Origin: Ceratothoa steindachneri
Lineage: Eukaryota; Arthropoda; Malacostraca; Isopoda; Cymothoidae
Assembly: GCA_963969495.1 (NCBI GenBank)
Contig: OZ018329.1
Span: 73,435,452-73,499,451, forward strand
Direction of reading: 5' to 3'
DNA: 64,000 nucleotides
The notes beneath the pieces were generated by a model. That model made no database searches. It saw only the letters and a list, made by a program, of their open reading frames with translations, and was not told the DNA's origin. This document shows positions 21,575 to 33,048 of the stretch, piece by piece; within the stretch, counting starts at the first letter, position 1; each line of letters opens with the position of its first letter. Position numbers and translations under genes: made by a program.

Positions 21575-22721
21575 GGGTCTATGCTGGTATTATCAAAGGT
21601 ACGGGCACAACGCTGTACACAATGCACAGCCTTGTAGCCACCGTTATGCTTCTTCACATACTATGCCAAGTAGTCTCCCGAAGCATTACCTTTCCTTTTC
21701 CTCTCATTCAACTCAGTGGTGCTGGTACCACAACAAATATGGTGCACAAGTTCTAAAATGCTTGTAATCGTGCACATATTTGGAACCAGTACCTTCTTCT
21801 AACCTCAACCCTCCAGTTTTCTCACTTCACCCAACTCAACCACTTTCTCCAAATCCTCAAATTTTAATTTCCCAACCTTCAAATTCTCGCATTCCGCTAA
21901 CTCCGGCCTCTCAATCACAAACTGTAAATTAACAAGGTAAGGGATGCACGGGTCTACATCCCCTGCCTACCCCTCATTTCCTCAGGTTGGTTCTCCTTTT
22001 CGTATTTTTGACCCACTTTCTGGTTTCTCATTCCTAGGTAGACACTGGTGCTGAAAGCAGTGTCATACCAATTTCTAAGGCCTATAAAGCTTCTGCTACC
22101 TCAGATTTACTTCTGAAGGCAGGCAATTCGACCAATAATAGGACTTATGGAATGTAAGGCATAATCTTCAACTCCGTGGAGTTTTTCGATGGAGTTTCGT
22201 TAAGGCCGAGGTAGATTGCCCAATATTGGGCCTCGGTTTTTCTTCGCCTCATCACCCTTTGGTCGATTCTCGACAGCGAAAGCTTGTCGACCGCAAAACT
22301 CTCCTCACAGTTTTAAGTTCATACTCACCTTCTCGGAGCCCTCTTCTTTCTATTGGCCTCCTACCCACAGAACCACCATTTCAGCGCCTTCTCCAGGAGT
22401 TTCCTGAACTCACCCTTCCACCTTCGAAGGATATGCCAATAAAACATAGTGTGGTGCATCGGATTGAGACAACAGGAGGTCCTTTCTTTTTCCCGACCAC
22501 GCTGTCTAGCTCCAGATAAACTGTCTGCTATGCGGATGGAATTTCAATTCATGAGGGATGCGAGCATTTGTAGGCCTTCCTCTTCTCCATGGGCCTCATC
22601 ACTCCCCATTGTGCCCAAATCCACGCCGGGGGAATTCAGAGCAGTTCGGGATTACAGAGTTCTTAACGCTGTAACAATTCGTTAACGCTATTCTTTGCCA
22701 TACATAACCGATTTCACCTCA

Positions 22722-22815
<94 letters not shown>

Positions 22816-23790
22816 TGTACTCTTTTTTCTCGCCTGGATCTGGTTCGTGCTTTCAACCAGATCCCTATTCACCTAGACGATGTTCCAAAGACTTAAATCA
22901 CCACTCCGTTTGGATGTTTTGAAATGGTCAAAATGCCATATAGATTGCGCATCTCTGGTCAAACTTTCCAGCGTTTTATGGACTAAGTCCTTAGGGGTCT
23001 TCCTTGGTATTTTGCTACATCGATGACCTCTTAATAGCATCTTGGTCGCTGGAGGAACACCATTCTCACCTTCGTCAGTTATTTTATTGCCTTCAAAAGT
23101 ACGGTATTGTACTCAACACTTCCAAGTGTCTTTTTGGTGTATCACAACCCTCCTTCTTGGGACACCATGTCTCGAGTGCCAGGATTAGCCCACTCAAAGA
23201 TAAAGTTAGCGTGATGCGCAATTTTTCTCGACCCACATCACGCAAGCAACTCAGACGTTTCTATTGTATGATCAATTTCTACTACAGGTTCATTCCAAAC
23301 TGTGCCCATATCATGCAGCCTATCAATTCACTGCTCACCAAGACCAAAAAGAACTCTCGAGTTGAATGGTTTACTGAGGCATGCGATTAATTCTTTCGAA
23401 CCAAAGAGGTTATTGTCCACGCTGTGGAATTGGCTCATCCTTCTATAGGAGCTACCATCAGCGTCACCTCATATGCATCCTCAACTCATGTTGATGCAAC
23501 CTTTCAACAAGAGATTGGGGACCAATGGCAACCTTTTGCTGTCTTCTCTCGCTCCCTTTCTGAAACTCAAATGAGGTATAGTACGTTTTCTCGCGAGCTA
23601 CTCGGAATATACCTCGCAGTCCGCCACTTTCACCATCATTTGTAAGAGCGTGAATTCACTATTTTTACGGACCATAAGCCTTTGGTCGGTGTTTGTTCGT
23701 CTCGTAGTACTTCCTCAGTACACACTGCAGTTGTCACTCGTCATCTGCACTTCATCATGCATATGACGGACGATATTCGCTATGTTCCTG
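21575..23790 (+). pseudogene. Gypsy pol part 1: zinc knuckle, protease, RT, RNase H
   Basis: After the CCHC knuckle (about 21582) comes a retropepsin with FLVDTGAESSVIPISKAYK (22030-22085), active-site DTG present. RT follows: HSVVHRIETTGGP, PSSSPWASSLPIVPK, GEFRAVRDYRVLNAV, then FSRLDLVRAFNQIPIH after a (TC)n tract. The catalytic box is FCYIDDLLIAS at 23010, and the thumb has FLGHHVSSARISP and NFYYRFIPNC. RNase H continues through FAVFSRSLSETQMRYSTFSR and FTDHKPLVGV to DDIRYVPE, where a CR1 element cuts in near 23790. Several stops and frameshifts show it is dead. The motif set is typical of Ty3/Gypsy. Confidence 0.85.
22726..22813. repeat. (TC)n microsatellite inside the Gypsy RT coding region
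   Basis: About 43 CT/TC units with one TATC break, placed between the RT blocks 'DFTSSL' and 'FSRLDLVRAFNQ', which are nearly adjacent in relatives. In one frame it encodes a Leu-Ser run. Confidence 0.9.
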
Positions 23791-23799
23791 AATGACTCT

Positions 23800-26150
23800 A
23801 GGACACCCCCTTTCCCCCCCCACACACACTCCAAAAATAAACTCCTCCCTCCACAAATGAGCATCTAATCTGTGTTTGAAAACATTCAAGTTTGGAATGT
23901 CTACTGTCTCAGATGGATAACTATTCCAATAATCTACCACTCTATAGATGAATAAATATTTTCTAACGTCCAACTTGCACCTCAGTTTTTTAAAAAAAAA
24001 TTAAGTGGTGACCCCTAGTCCTATTACTACATTCCAACTCAAAGAACTTGCTAAAATCAAACTTATTCATCCCAGAACAGATTTTAAAAAGCTCAATCAT
24101 ATCTCCCCTCACACATCTTCTCTCAAATGAGAACATATTTAGTACCTTCAGTCTATCTTCATATTCAAGGTGCTTCAGGGAAGATATTATTTTTTGTTTC
24201 CCTCCTTTGTACTTACTCTAGCAGGTTGATGCCATGTCTAAAATGTGGTGGCCATGCTTGTATACAGTACTCTAAATGTTGCCTAACATACGAGTTGTAG
24301 AGTTTAAGGATAACCTCTTTACTCTTGTAGCTAACATTCCTGTTAATGTATCCTAGCACCCTATTTGCTCTATTTTTAAACTTAATACACTGCTTTAAAA
24401 ACTTGAGTGACCTATCTACTACTACGCCTAAGTCCTTCTCATCCTCAACTGAATTCAGCTAATGTTTATCCATTTCATAGCTAAATTCCCTATTATCCCT
24501 TATCATGTTAAGAACTTTGCATTTTCTCAAGGTTAAAAGTCATCTGCCACTTCTGAGCCCAAGCTAATAACTTATTTAAGTCACTCTGCACTTTAAAGCT
24601 ACCCTTAACTTGTTTGACTACAGCTGCCAACTTAGTGTCATTAGAAAAAATGACACTTTGCTATTTACAGCCTCCCGAAGATCATTTATATAAACTATGA
24701 ATAATAATGGGCCTAGAACAGATCCCTGAGGTACGCCACTGATAACGTCACTCAGCTATGACCTCACTCCATTCAGCACACCTCTCTGTTTCCTGTCTTT
24801 CAGCCATTCAGTTATCCAATTCAAAACTTTACCACATATCCAATGGATTTTTAATTTGTGAACTAGCCTCCTATGTGATACCTTATCAAAAGGTTGCTAA
24901 AATCTAAGTAAATTACATCAACATTCTCTCCCTTATCTAATTGTTTAGTAACATAATTCATAAAATCCAGTAAATTTGTTAAACACGATCTACCTCTTCT
25001 AAACCCATGCTGAGCATCATTTATTAACCTACCACACTATAGATGGTCAGAAATCCCTTTCTTAACTAACTTCTGAAGAATTTTACAAACGATAGAAGTT
25101 AAGCTTACCGGTCTAAAGTTATTTGGGTCCTCTTTACTTCCCTTTTTTAAAAATTGGCATTACATTCGATAATTTCCAATCATTAGGTATTTCTCCAAAC
25201 TCAGGTGATCTAGTATATATCTTCTTAAGAGATACCTAAATATTATCTACTCCTTGTTTAAGTAACTTGGAATGAATGTTGTCTGGGCCAGATTACTTAC
25301 TAGTATTTAACTCCAATATAAGCCCTTTAATTATTTCCCTGTTCACATTAATGGGATTTAACACTACTTCCCATGACCTAGAATTATCATCAATTAATCT
25401 ATTAAGATTCTCTTCTGTAAATACTGAAAAAAAATGATTATTAAGAACCTCTACTATTTCCTCATCAGATTCTTTCAAAACCCTTCATATATAATAGGCC
25501 CTATTTTATCCATGTTATATTTGTTATTAATTCTATAATAGCTAAAGAATTTTCTTGGATCTTTATTATTATTTTGAGCTAAATTAATTTCTGCCGCCCT
25601 TTTGCTTTTCTTACTAATCTTATTTAGCTTATTGTTGGTCCACCTATAATGATTTAAATTGTCAAAGTACTTTCTCTCTGTAATCTCTGATATGCGCTTT
25701 TCTTCTCAGAAATTTTCCTAGTTATCTCCTGATTCTACATTTCTTCCTAATAGCCTTCATTGGAATACACTGCTCCTGGACTATGTTTAATATAGTTTTG
25801 AAAGTATCCCACATCTCATAAGTATTCTTTCCACTGAATTCTATATCCCACCTAATCTGATTTAGCAAGTTTCATAATTTATCGTAATCTCCCCTATAAA
25901 AATTTGGAGTTTATGTAGAGTTTGTTGATGCTCTACTTTTCACTATTCCCAAGTTAAAACGAACCATCTGATGATAACTATTTCCCAATGCTTCCCCGAC
26001 AGTCAATTCCTGAACCAAGTGATCATCATTTGAAAGAACCAGATCTAAGATATTGGCACTCTTGTTAGCCTATTAACCAATTGAGTACAAAAATTATCTT
26101 CAAAACATTCTATAAACTTACAACTTGCTCAGTTCACAGAATTTAAATTA
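23800..26150 (-). pseudogene. CR1-A ORF2 remnant: endonuclease end and reverse transcriptase
   Basis: Reading 26040-25930 on the minus strand gives the endonuclease end (NDDHLVQELTVGEALG). RT entry is at 25478 (LNNHFFSVFTEENL, then LILELNTSK). Palm sequence lies near 24650-24740 (YVNDL-type block), and the C-terminus at 23960 reads YRVVDYWNSYPSETVDIP and FKHRLDAHLW. This end block is characteristic of CR1. The frame is broken many times. Copies B (39340) and C (45710) align to it at nucleotide level along almost the whole length. Confidence 0.8.
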
Positions 26151-26319
26151 AAGGAGGAACACCCCCCCCCCCCTGGAATTCATGAATAAGTGAAATATAG
26201 CATTTGATAACAGTCGTTCTTTGCGTTTTTTGTTTTACATTTTATACTATTAAATTATTAAGTATAAATTATTATACTATTAAATTAATAGTACTGTAGT
26301 TTTTTTTTTACATGTAATA

Positions 26320-27238
26320 CGAGGGGCGGTCAATAAGTTTTGCGAATCGGTAGGGCAAAACAGAGGAAGGGGGATGGCTGTTTGTGGGAGTGTTAGGACA
26401 AGTTATGACAAGTCTGGACCTGCAGCCGCACGCTCCTGCCTCATCTATTGAAGAAGCAGTAGCTGATCGCATATCGTCAGTCACAAATTTTTAAACAATG
26501 GAGAAGGCCGAGCACCGCGCAGTGATCAAATTTTTGAGCAAGGAAGGCAAGAATGCAAAAGAGATCCATGAACGCATGGTTGCAGTGTACACCCACACCA
26601 CCCCTTCCTATGCACCCATTGATCGCTGGAATAGGGAGTTCCGCCATGATTGTGAGTCCCTTGAAGATGACGCCCGTCAGTCGTGACCAAGGAGGACAAT
26701 GTGGCCCGTGTGGATAGGATGATCCTCGAAAATCGACGGGTGAAGGTCGAAAAAATCGAGCGAGAACTTGGAATATCACATGGAAGTGCTATCAACATCA
26801 TCCACGACAATTTGGCCATGACCAAGGTCTCTGCCCGTTGGATCCCTAAAAACCTCACTCCCCATGATCGACTTCAACGTCGTCAAAGTCCACAAGGCCA
26901 TAGTTGCATAAGCTGCCCTGCGCGAGTGTGGATTCGAGGAGCTCAACCATCCCCCTTAAAGTCCAGATCTGGCCCCTAGCGACTACTTTTTATTCCGTCA
27001 GCTCAAGGCTACACTGCGTGGACGCCGGTTTGGGCACGATGAAGATGTCCAGCTCGCCGTCCACGAGTGGATTGAACAGGAGTCTAGAGATTTATGGTTG
27101 TCGTGAATTCGAAGCCTCAAGGACAATTGGTGCAAGTGCCTTGAAGTCAAGGGTAGTTATATTGAAAAATAATAAAACACTTTTCCCCATATCTCGTTTC
27201 CTTATATCCAAATTGCAAAACTTATTGACCGCCCCTCG
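26320..27238 (+). mobile_element. mariner 1, internally deleted, with near-perfect terminal repeats
   Basis: Both ends read CGAGGGGCGGTCAATAAG and continue TTTTGC, 24 identical bases, flanked by TA (26318-26319 and 27239-27240). The transposase from 26498 starts MEKAEHRAVIKFLSKEGKNA, with EDDARQS, then ENRRVKVEKIERELGISHGS and SARWIPKNLTP. After about 26860 it jumps to VVKVHKAIV and LNHPPYSPDLAPSDYFLF. The stretch with the first two catalytic Asp residues is missing, while the third (SPDLAPSDYF) stays in another frame. A stop follows ARQS. Full mariners are about 1.3 kb; this is 919 bp, so it is a deletion derivative. Confidence 0.9.
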
Positions 27239-27765
27239 TAGTTACTGTATGTTTGGATATCCTAATGATAAGACATCTAAGATACTTAAAAAAAAAAATT
27301 TATATGGATAATTTACTATATAATATTATATATTTCATTTTTTTTCTTATGATTGTGAAATGGTTATCAAGAGGTTCTTCAAAAAACTTAAATCTGATTA
27401 TTCGGATGACAATCAAGATACCTAAGGCACATCGGAGACGCATGCTGAACCAGCAGAACACCGTAGAGGAGGATATGATGAGCAGTTACTCACAGCAACC
27501 AATCAGATGCCACCCCAAACACCACTTGCTACAGTGACCAATGACTTGCCTCAGCCTCTGGATATCGGATTATATATCAAAACCGAAGAACATTTGACCA
27601 ATGATAGAAGATATGATCTCCTAATGAACACATATGTCCCCTCACCAACATATTACAACTATCAGAAAGATTCACAGGGATTCCGTTTTTCCGCCACACA
27701 TGGATAAACCAATATTCTCCATGCTTGTCTTACTCAAGTCACTTGAAAGATGCTCTTTTCAAATA

Positions 27766-28750
27766 CCCGGTGTTTCAAAAAATTCGATATTATTTGAGAT
27801 GTAATTATCACAGAAACTACATAATCAAAGCTAATGAAACTAAACAGGCTTAATGTTAAGCAACATAAGATTTATTCCTCCAAATTTGAATGATAAAATC
27901 AAAGGTATGTGGATTCCATGAATGATTTCACAAATGTTCAATATGCGCACCGCCTGAGACACGGCACAGGTCAAGTCGGTAGTCCAGCTCTTCCCAAACG
28001 CGCTGCAGCATGACTTTGGTAACAGTCTTCAGTGCGGTAGTGATGCTGTACTTAAGTTCCTCTAGGTTTGGAGGAATGAAGGGGGGGGGGCGGGCATTGA
28101 CCAGTCCCTTCACATAGCCCTAGAGAAAAAAATCGCCAGGTGTCAGGTCAGGTGAACGTGGTTGTCATTTCAACAGCACATTGTCTTCATCACCAGCACG
28201 CCCGATCCATCTCCCTCGCAGATAAGAGTGAAATAAGCTCGCACAGTGAGCTTCCAGTGAGGTGGAGCCCCGTCCTGTTGAAAAATTAAGTCTTCTTGTT
28301 CATTTGAATGAGCTCATATATTAGCCAGTTCTGAAGCATTTGCAGATAAACATGTCCGGTCACATTTCCCTCAAAGAAAAACGGGCCATGAAGATGGTTC
28401 TTGGAGATGGCGCAGAACACATTCACTTTCGGTGAGTCCCTCACGTGCTCAACTGTGGCATGGAGATTTTCTTCGCCCCAAATGCGAACATTATGCTTAT
28501 TGACTTTGCCATTCGTATGAAATGTAGCCTCATCACTGAAAACAAGACGTTCCTTGAACTCGTCTTCTTCAAAACGCCTTTTCACATCCAGTGAATAGCA
28601 TTTCTATACCTCGAAAGATAAAAACATCAAACATTAAACATAAACTCTTAACCTATTTCTACACATGGTATTAAAATTTGAAGTCATTTGAACGGGAACT
28701 TGCAAAGTTATTAGATTGCAAAATGATATCAATTTATTGGAAACACCCGG
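27766..28750 (-). mobile_element. mariner 2, 5'-shortened transposase, inserted in hAT
   Basis: The ends read CCCGGTGTTTC (left) and, on the other strand, CCCGGTGTTTCC (right), each next to TA (27764-27765 and 28751-28752). The minus strand from 28585 encodes KRRFEEDEFKERLVFSDEAT (first catalytic Asp), KVNKHNVRIWGEENLHATVE and FCAISKNHLHGPFFFEG. It continues with LIFQQDGAPPHW (second Asp), PRSPDLTPGDFF after a frame change, and ends VWEELDYRLDLCRVSGGAHI EHL-like. The DNA-binding N-terminus is absent. Removing it rejoins the hAT codons of KYCVLF exactly. Confidence 0.9.
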
Positions 28751-30385
28751 TATTGTGTGCTGTTCCCTCAACCAGTAACCGAGGTCTGATAGGTGCTTTC
28801 ATCGAAACTCCTTTTGTCAAATACAAAGACTTCAATGAGCACTAGAGGAAGCACATGCTTTCATCCTGGCACAAAGGCGCACTACAAGATGCTAACAATT
28901 TCCTCACCACTGTGAAAAACCCAGAGTTGACCATCGTAAGGCAGATGAACCGAGCAGAGAACCAAGCAGTCACTCAAAACCGTGAGAAACTGTTCCCTAT
29001 CCTATCTAGTATTCTGTTCTGCTGCAGTCATGACCTTGCTTTGAGGAGAAAGGAAAGTACATCGGGAAACCTCTGTGATCTACTGCGATTCAGGATAGAA
29101 GCAGGGAACACGGTCTTGAAGGATCACATGGAGAGCGCGAGTGAAAACGTGGAGTACATATCAGTTCGTGTAAAGAACGAGCTGATACTTCTCTCCGAAG
29201 AAGTGATAAGAAGAGATATTATGAAGGCTGCAAATAAATCAAAATGATTATCGATAATTGCTGATGAAACTGCTGACATATCAGACACTGAACAACTGTC
29301 CAATGGCGTACGATTTGTTTAGCTGCAGGAGAAACGGAATTATTCAGCATCATACGCGAAGAATTCCTTGGATTTGTTCCACTCGATATGATGGACGCTG
29401 CAACAATTGCAGATAATATCATCAACCAAGCAAAAAGAATTGGTCTTGACCTCAACAAGCTTCATGGTCAAGGCTACGATGGATGCTGAACCATGGCAAG
29501 AAAAGACAATGGTGTACAGCCCTGTATCAGCAACACTTATCCCAAAGCTGTTTTCGTGCACTGGTCTACACATCGACTTAATTTAGTGGTTCATGATCTA
29601 AATTCTTTCGCAGATATTTGCAATACAACTGGAACTGTGAAATCTATCATCATTTTTTCCGTGATAGTCCCAAGCGCAGAACGCTGGTTCCAAATCTACC
29701 TTTATAGTGTGACACTAGATAGAGTGCAAAGTACAAAAGCATCCGCGTCATTTCAGAGAACTTTTGTGATATCTATACAAAACTGGAGGTAAGCCAACAT
29801 GAGTCACAGAGTACCCGTCAGACGGCACATCAGCTGAGGAGTGCAGCAGGTACCACAGTGTTCCTCATCTCTCTCAAGATTATAGAGAAATACTCAGCGA
29901 TGTTGGAGCCAGTGACCCAACAGCTACAGGCAGTCGAGATGGACATGATGGGAGTCCGAGATCACATTGACTTGTTAATGAAGGCTTTCCGAGATCACAT
30001 GGATGAAGCGGATCGTATGTTTTCAGAAGATTTCATCCCTGAGGTGAAAATATTGTCAGGAGAACTTGGTATATAATTGACTATGCCTCGACGATGCGCA
30101 CTCCAGATCAACCGGCCAAATGTAGGAGGCTCCATTGAGGAGAACTATCGCCGCACCATATCTATCCCGCACATGGATTCCTTGATTCAGTCTCTAGAAA
30201 GTCGCTCTGGTGATAGTAATACATTATATTTTCATATTTTTGCATTACATCCAAGAGAAATGAAAAAAATAGAAAAAGAGGAATTTAAGAACATCGTTTC
30301 ATCTACATATCAAAGAAATATACGAAAGTGAGAATCTTGTTGAAGAAACACTAGCGTGGTATGAGGTGCGGAAACATAAGATCCC

Positions 30386-32154
30386 GAAGGTAAGGTCTGT
30401 TGCCAGTCAATCAAGGAAACTTAACTTGAGAAGAGCAGACTTTGCAAGCCTTCGTGCTGGGCTGACTGATTTTAGGCTAGCGGTATGCGAAGAGGTAGAG
30501 GATTCGTGGAACAATTTCAAAAATAAGTTCATGAGTCTTCAATCTAGTTGCATCCCTTTGAAATGCCTCCGTCGGTCTTCTGTTCAACCAAAGTGGTTTA
30601 ATCGAGAAATCGGCCAACTGCTTAGGGAGAAGAGAAATGCGTACCGGCGATCGAAGATCTTGGGTGCCTTTGACGAGTACCGGAGGCTAGCCAGGAGAGT
30701 GAAGTCCAGCATAAGGGCGGCTAAGCGTACTGAGGAACTCCGAGTGGCGAGACTCTGCAAGGAGAATCCCAAGGAGTTATTCGGCTATGTAAATGGCTGT
30801 AAACCAATCCATCGTAGGATTGGGCCCTTAGTGGACGAGGAGGGTGCATTAACTCACTCAGATGCAGAAAATGCTAACCCTCTCAATGACTACTTCTCCT
30901 CAGTGTTTACTAAACAGTGTAGTCCTATCCCCCAACCCACGTATTTCTACTCGGGGGAAAAGCTGGAGGCAATGGACTTCACCGAAGGAGAAATAAAGAA
31001 AAAGATCGCTGACCTAAAGACGAATAAGTCCCCTGGACCGGACGGGTTTCTACCCAAGGTGTCGAAGAAAGTGTGCGATGAAGTATCACGACATCTGTGC
31101 GCTATCTTTAACATGTCAACCCGGACCGGATGTGTTGCTAGAGACTGGCGTGAGGCGGAGGTGACTCCGATCTTCAAGAAAGGAGACCCCAGCCATCCGT
31201 CAAACTACCGACCTATCAGTCTGACTTCGATAGTCGGTAAACTCATGGAGAGCATGATGGTGGACAAAATGACGTCGTATTTAGAGTCAAACCTGCTACT
31301 GAGGAGTTCCCAGCACGGCTTCTGAAGGCAACGGTCATGCCTGACGAACCTTGTGGAATTCTTCCACTTCGTTTTCAGTGAGCACGATCGGGGCAAGGCG
31401 GTGGATGTGGTTTACTTAGACTTTCAGAAAGCCTTTGATAAGGTACCACACCGCCGCCTTCGCCGGAAAGTGCGAGCGCTGGGCATAGACGGAAAAGTAG
31501 CCGGTTGATCGAGAACTGGCTAAGTGGCAGAAGGCAACGGGTGGTGGTAAATGGACAGGCTTCTGAGTGGGTGCCCGTTACTAGCAGGGTGCCTCAAGGT
31601 TCTGTCCTGGAACCACTACTATTCATCATCTACGTCAACGACATGGACGGTGATATGGTTGCCAAGATTTCCAAATTTGCCGACGATACCAAGCTTGGTA
31701 TGAACGTTGCAAAGGATGGAAATACTGCCCGCCTGCAGGAAGATCTTGTGAAGATTGGGGAGTGGTCGGACACGTGGCAAATGCCTTTTAACGTGAACAA
31801 ATGCAAAGTAATGCATATCGGCCACAGAAACCCCCAATCTAAGTATATCCTTAAGGGCACTGCTATTGAATCCACCGACACTGAGAAGAACTTGGGGGTT
31901 ACTATCACTAGCGACCTCAAGTTCTCGAAAGAGTGCATCGAGGCAGAGAAGAAAGCCCAAAGGATGTTGGGCTACATAAAGCGCCAGTTTGGATACCGTA
32001 ACAAGGAGATAGTACTTTGTCTGTACAACTTCCTCGTTCGGCCGCACCTGGAGTATGCCGCACAATTTTGGAGTCGTTCGTTTCGAAAGGACATCGCAAG
32101 GTTGGAACGCGTACAAGCTAGGGCAACCAAACTGATTCCCTCGGTGTTGAAGAA
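30386..32154 (+). pseudogene. CR1-D reverse transcriptase, truncated at both ends, inserted in hAT
   Basis: The frame from about 30400 shows the linker before RT (KWFNREIGQLLREKRNAYRR, NDYFSSVFTKQCSPIP), DLKTNKSPGPDGFLPK, VTPIFKKGDPSHPSNYRPIS and GKLMESMMVDKM. After a stop at 31323 come VDVVYLDFQKAFDKVPHRRL, RVPQGSVLEPLLFIIYVNDM, the catalytic FADDTKLGM and NLGVTITSDLKFSKECIEA. It ends at LIPSVLKKV, about 100 residues short of a normal CR1 C-terminus, directly at hAT sequence. Only two breaks are seen, so it is much younger than CR1-A. It is a different subfamily from copies A-C and shares its family with the fragment at 1-220. Confidence 0.9.
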
Positions 32155-32559
32155 AGTGTATGATTGAGCTGTTAAAGAAGACCACTCAGTTCCCCGCTGT
32201 GCTCAAGGCTATCCTCACGCACTGACTCTGCCTGCAACAACATGTACAGTGGAGAGGTCTTTTAGCACAAGGCGCAGGGTGAAGACCTGGTTAAAGTCAA
32301 CAATGACCGATCAACGTTTGTCCGGCCTCTGTGTGCTCAGTGTCCACCGTGAAAAAGTGAACAGTCAGAACACAGAGATAATAAACTTGAATAGTGGAAA
32401 ACCGAATAAATAGTTTAACAATGTCCATGGTATTTTATACATGTTGTATTTTCCATCCATTTTTTTTTATTTTTCATAAATTCTAGGGGGGCAAATGCCC
32501 ATCCTTGCCTCACTGCGGATTGCCATGAACACAGCCAATGCTCACGACACTACACATCT

Positions 32560-33048
32560 CCAGATTTTGCCCCTCCTTCCACCCCTGCATTTTTTTCTGC
32601 AGACGCCCATGTCTGAGAGTCACCTTCTACAAGCACCTCAGTCATCCTCCTAGTCCCCCTAGGCCTAGTATTACCTTCCCTCCTGTTCTCATTCAAACTA
32701 CCACTTATTTCACTTTCTGCCACAACCACATCAAACAAATCACTTTCAACCTCTTCCTCTCTCAGGGCACCGAATATGTTAGTCAACCTAACACGTTCCA
32801 GTCCCTCTTACTCACACACCTAACCTGGCCTAACCTATCTATTCTATCCATATTCACACACGCAAAAATCTTCACTCACATCAGTCTCTTCTTTCTCTCC
32901 AGCCACATTCTTCATGCCCACACTCGCATCCCTTCTCACTTCATTCACAAACTCACTTAATCTCTTGCACTCATCACGCAACCGACTCACCTCCTCTACC
33001 AAAGCCACCTTTACACTATTCAAATAACACACCGGGCATTCAGATACA
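32560..33048 (-). pseudogene. CR1-A ORF1 remnant
   Basis: The sequence is collinear with copy B ORF1 (about 44930-45400): on the minus strand ARPRGT-type text near 32670, VESDLFDVVVAESEISG, and VNEVRRDASVGMKNVAG. It lacks the part with the esterase-like domain kept in copy B. ORF1 proteins of CR1 bind RNA and may carry an esterase domain. The right limit is where Gypsy pol resumes (33049). Confidence 0.65.

Larger units (their letters stand above)
27360..32413 (+). pseudogene. hAT transposase (zinc-finger MYM1-like), in four pieces
   Basis: Piece 1 (27360-27765): MVIKRFFKKLKSDYSDD start, PLDIGLYIKTEEHLTND and the TTF-type zinc-finger region, ending at the codon pair for Phe-Lys-Tyr. Piece 2 (28751-30390): resumes with CVLFPQP, then FLTTVKNPELTIVRQMN, GNLCDLLRFRIEAGNTVLKD, LADE-like start of the catalytic domain, LGFVPLDMMDAATIADNII, GQGYDGC and HWSTHRLNLVVHDLN. 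Then come VTQQLQAVEMDMMGVRDHID and RRCALQINRPNVGGS. Piece 3 (32155-32413): ELLKKTTQFPAVLKAIL, TLPATTCTVERSFSTRRRVK and LSGLCVLSVHREKVN, the hAT dimerisation domain. Stops and frameshifts throughout. Confidence 0.85.
26155..32530 (+). mobile_element. hAT transposon (ZMYM1/TTF zinc-finger type) nested in CR1-A
   Basis: The transposase coding pieces (27360-32413) lie between a C-rich left end near 26160 (CACCCC run then GGAATTCATG) and a right end near 32490-32525 (AGGGGGGCAAATGCCC and following). Three elements are inserted inside: mariner 1 (26320-27238), mariner 2 (27766-28750) and CR1-D (30386-32154). The terminal repeats are not well enough kept to give exact ends or an 8 bp duplication. 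Confidence 0.65.
23791..33048 (-). mobile_element. CR1 LINE copy A inserted between Gypsy RNase H and integrase
   Basis: On the minus strand, ORF1-type sequence (33048-32560) comes first. Endonuclease end (about 26150-25900) and RT (25700-23800) lie beyond a hAT insertion (about 26155-32530). The same order occurs in CR1 copy B at 39340-45690. By comparison with copy B, about 0.9 kb between ORF1 and the endonuclease end is missing at the hAT site. On the Gypsy side roughly 90 residues between RNase H and the HHCC finger of integrase are missing, so the insertion was accompanied or followed by target loss. Confidence 0.75.
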
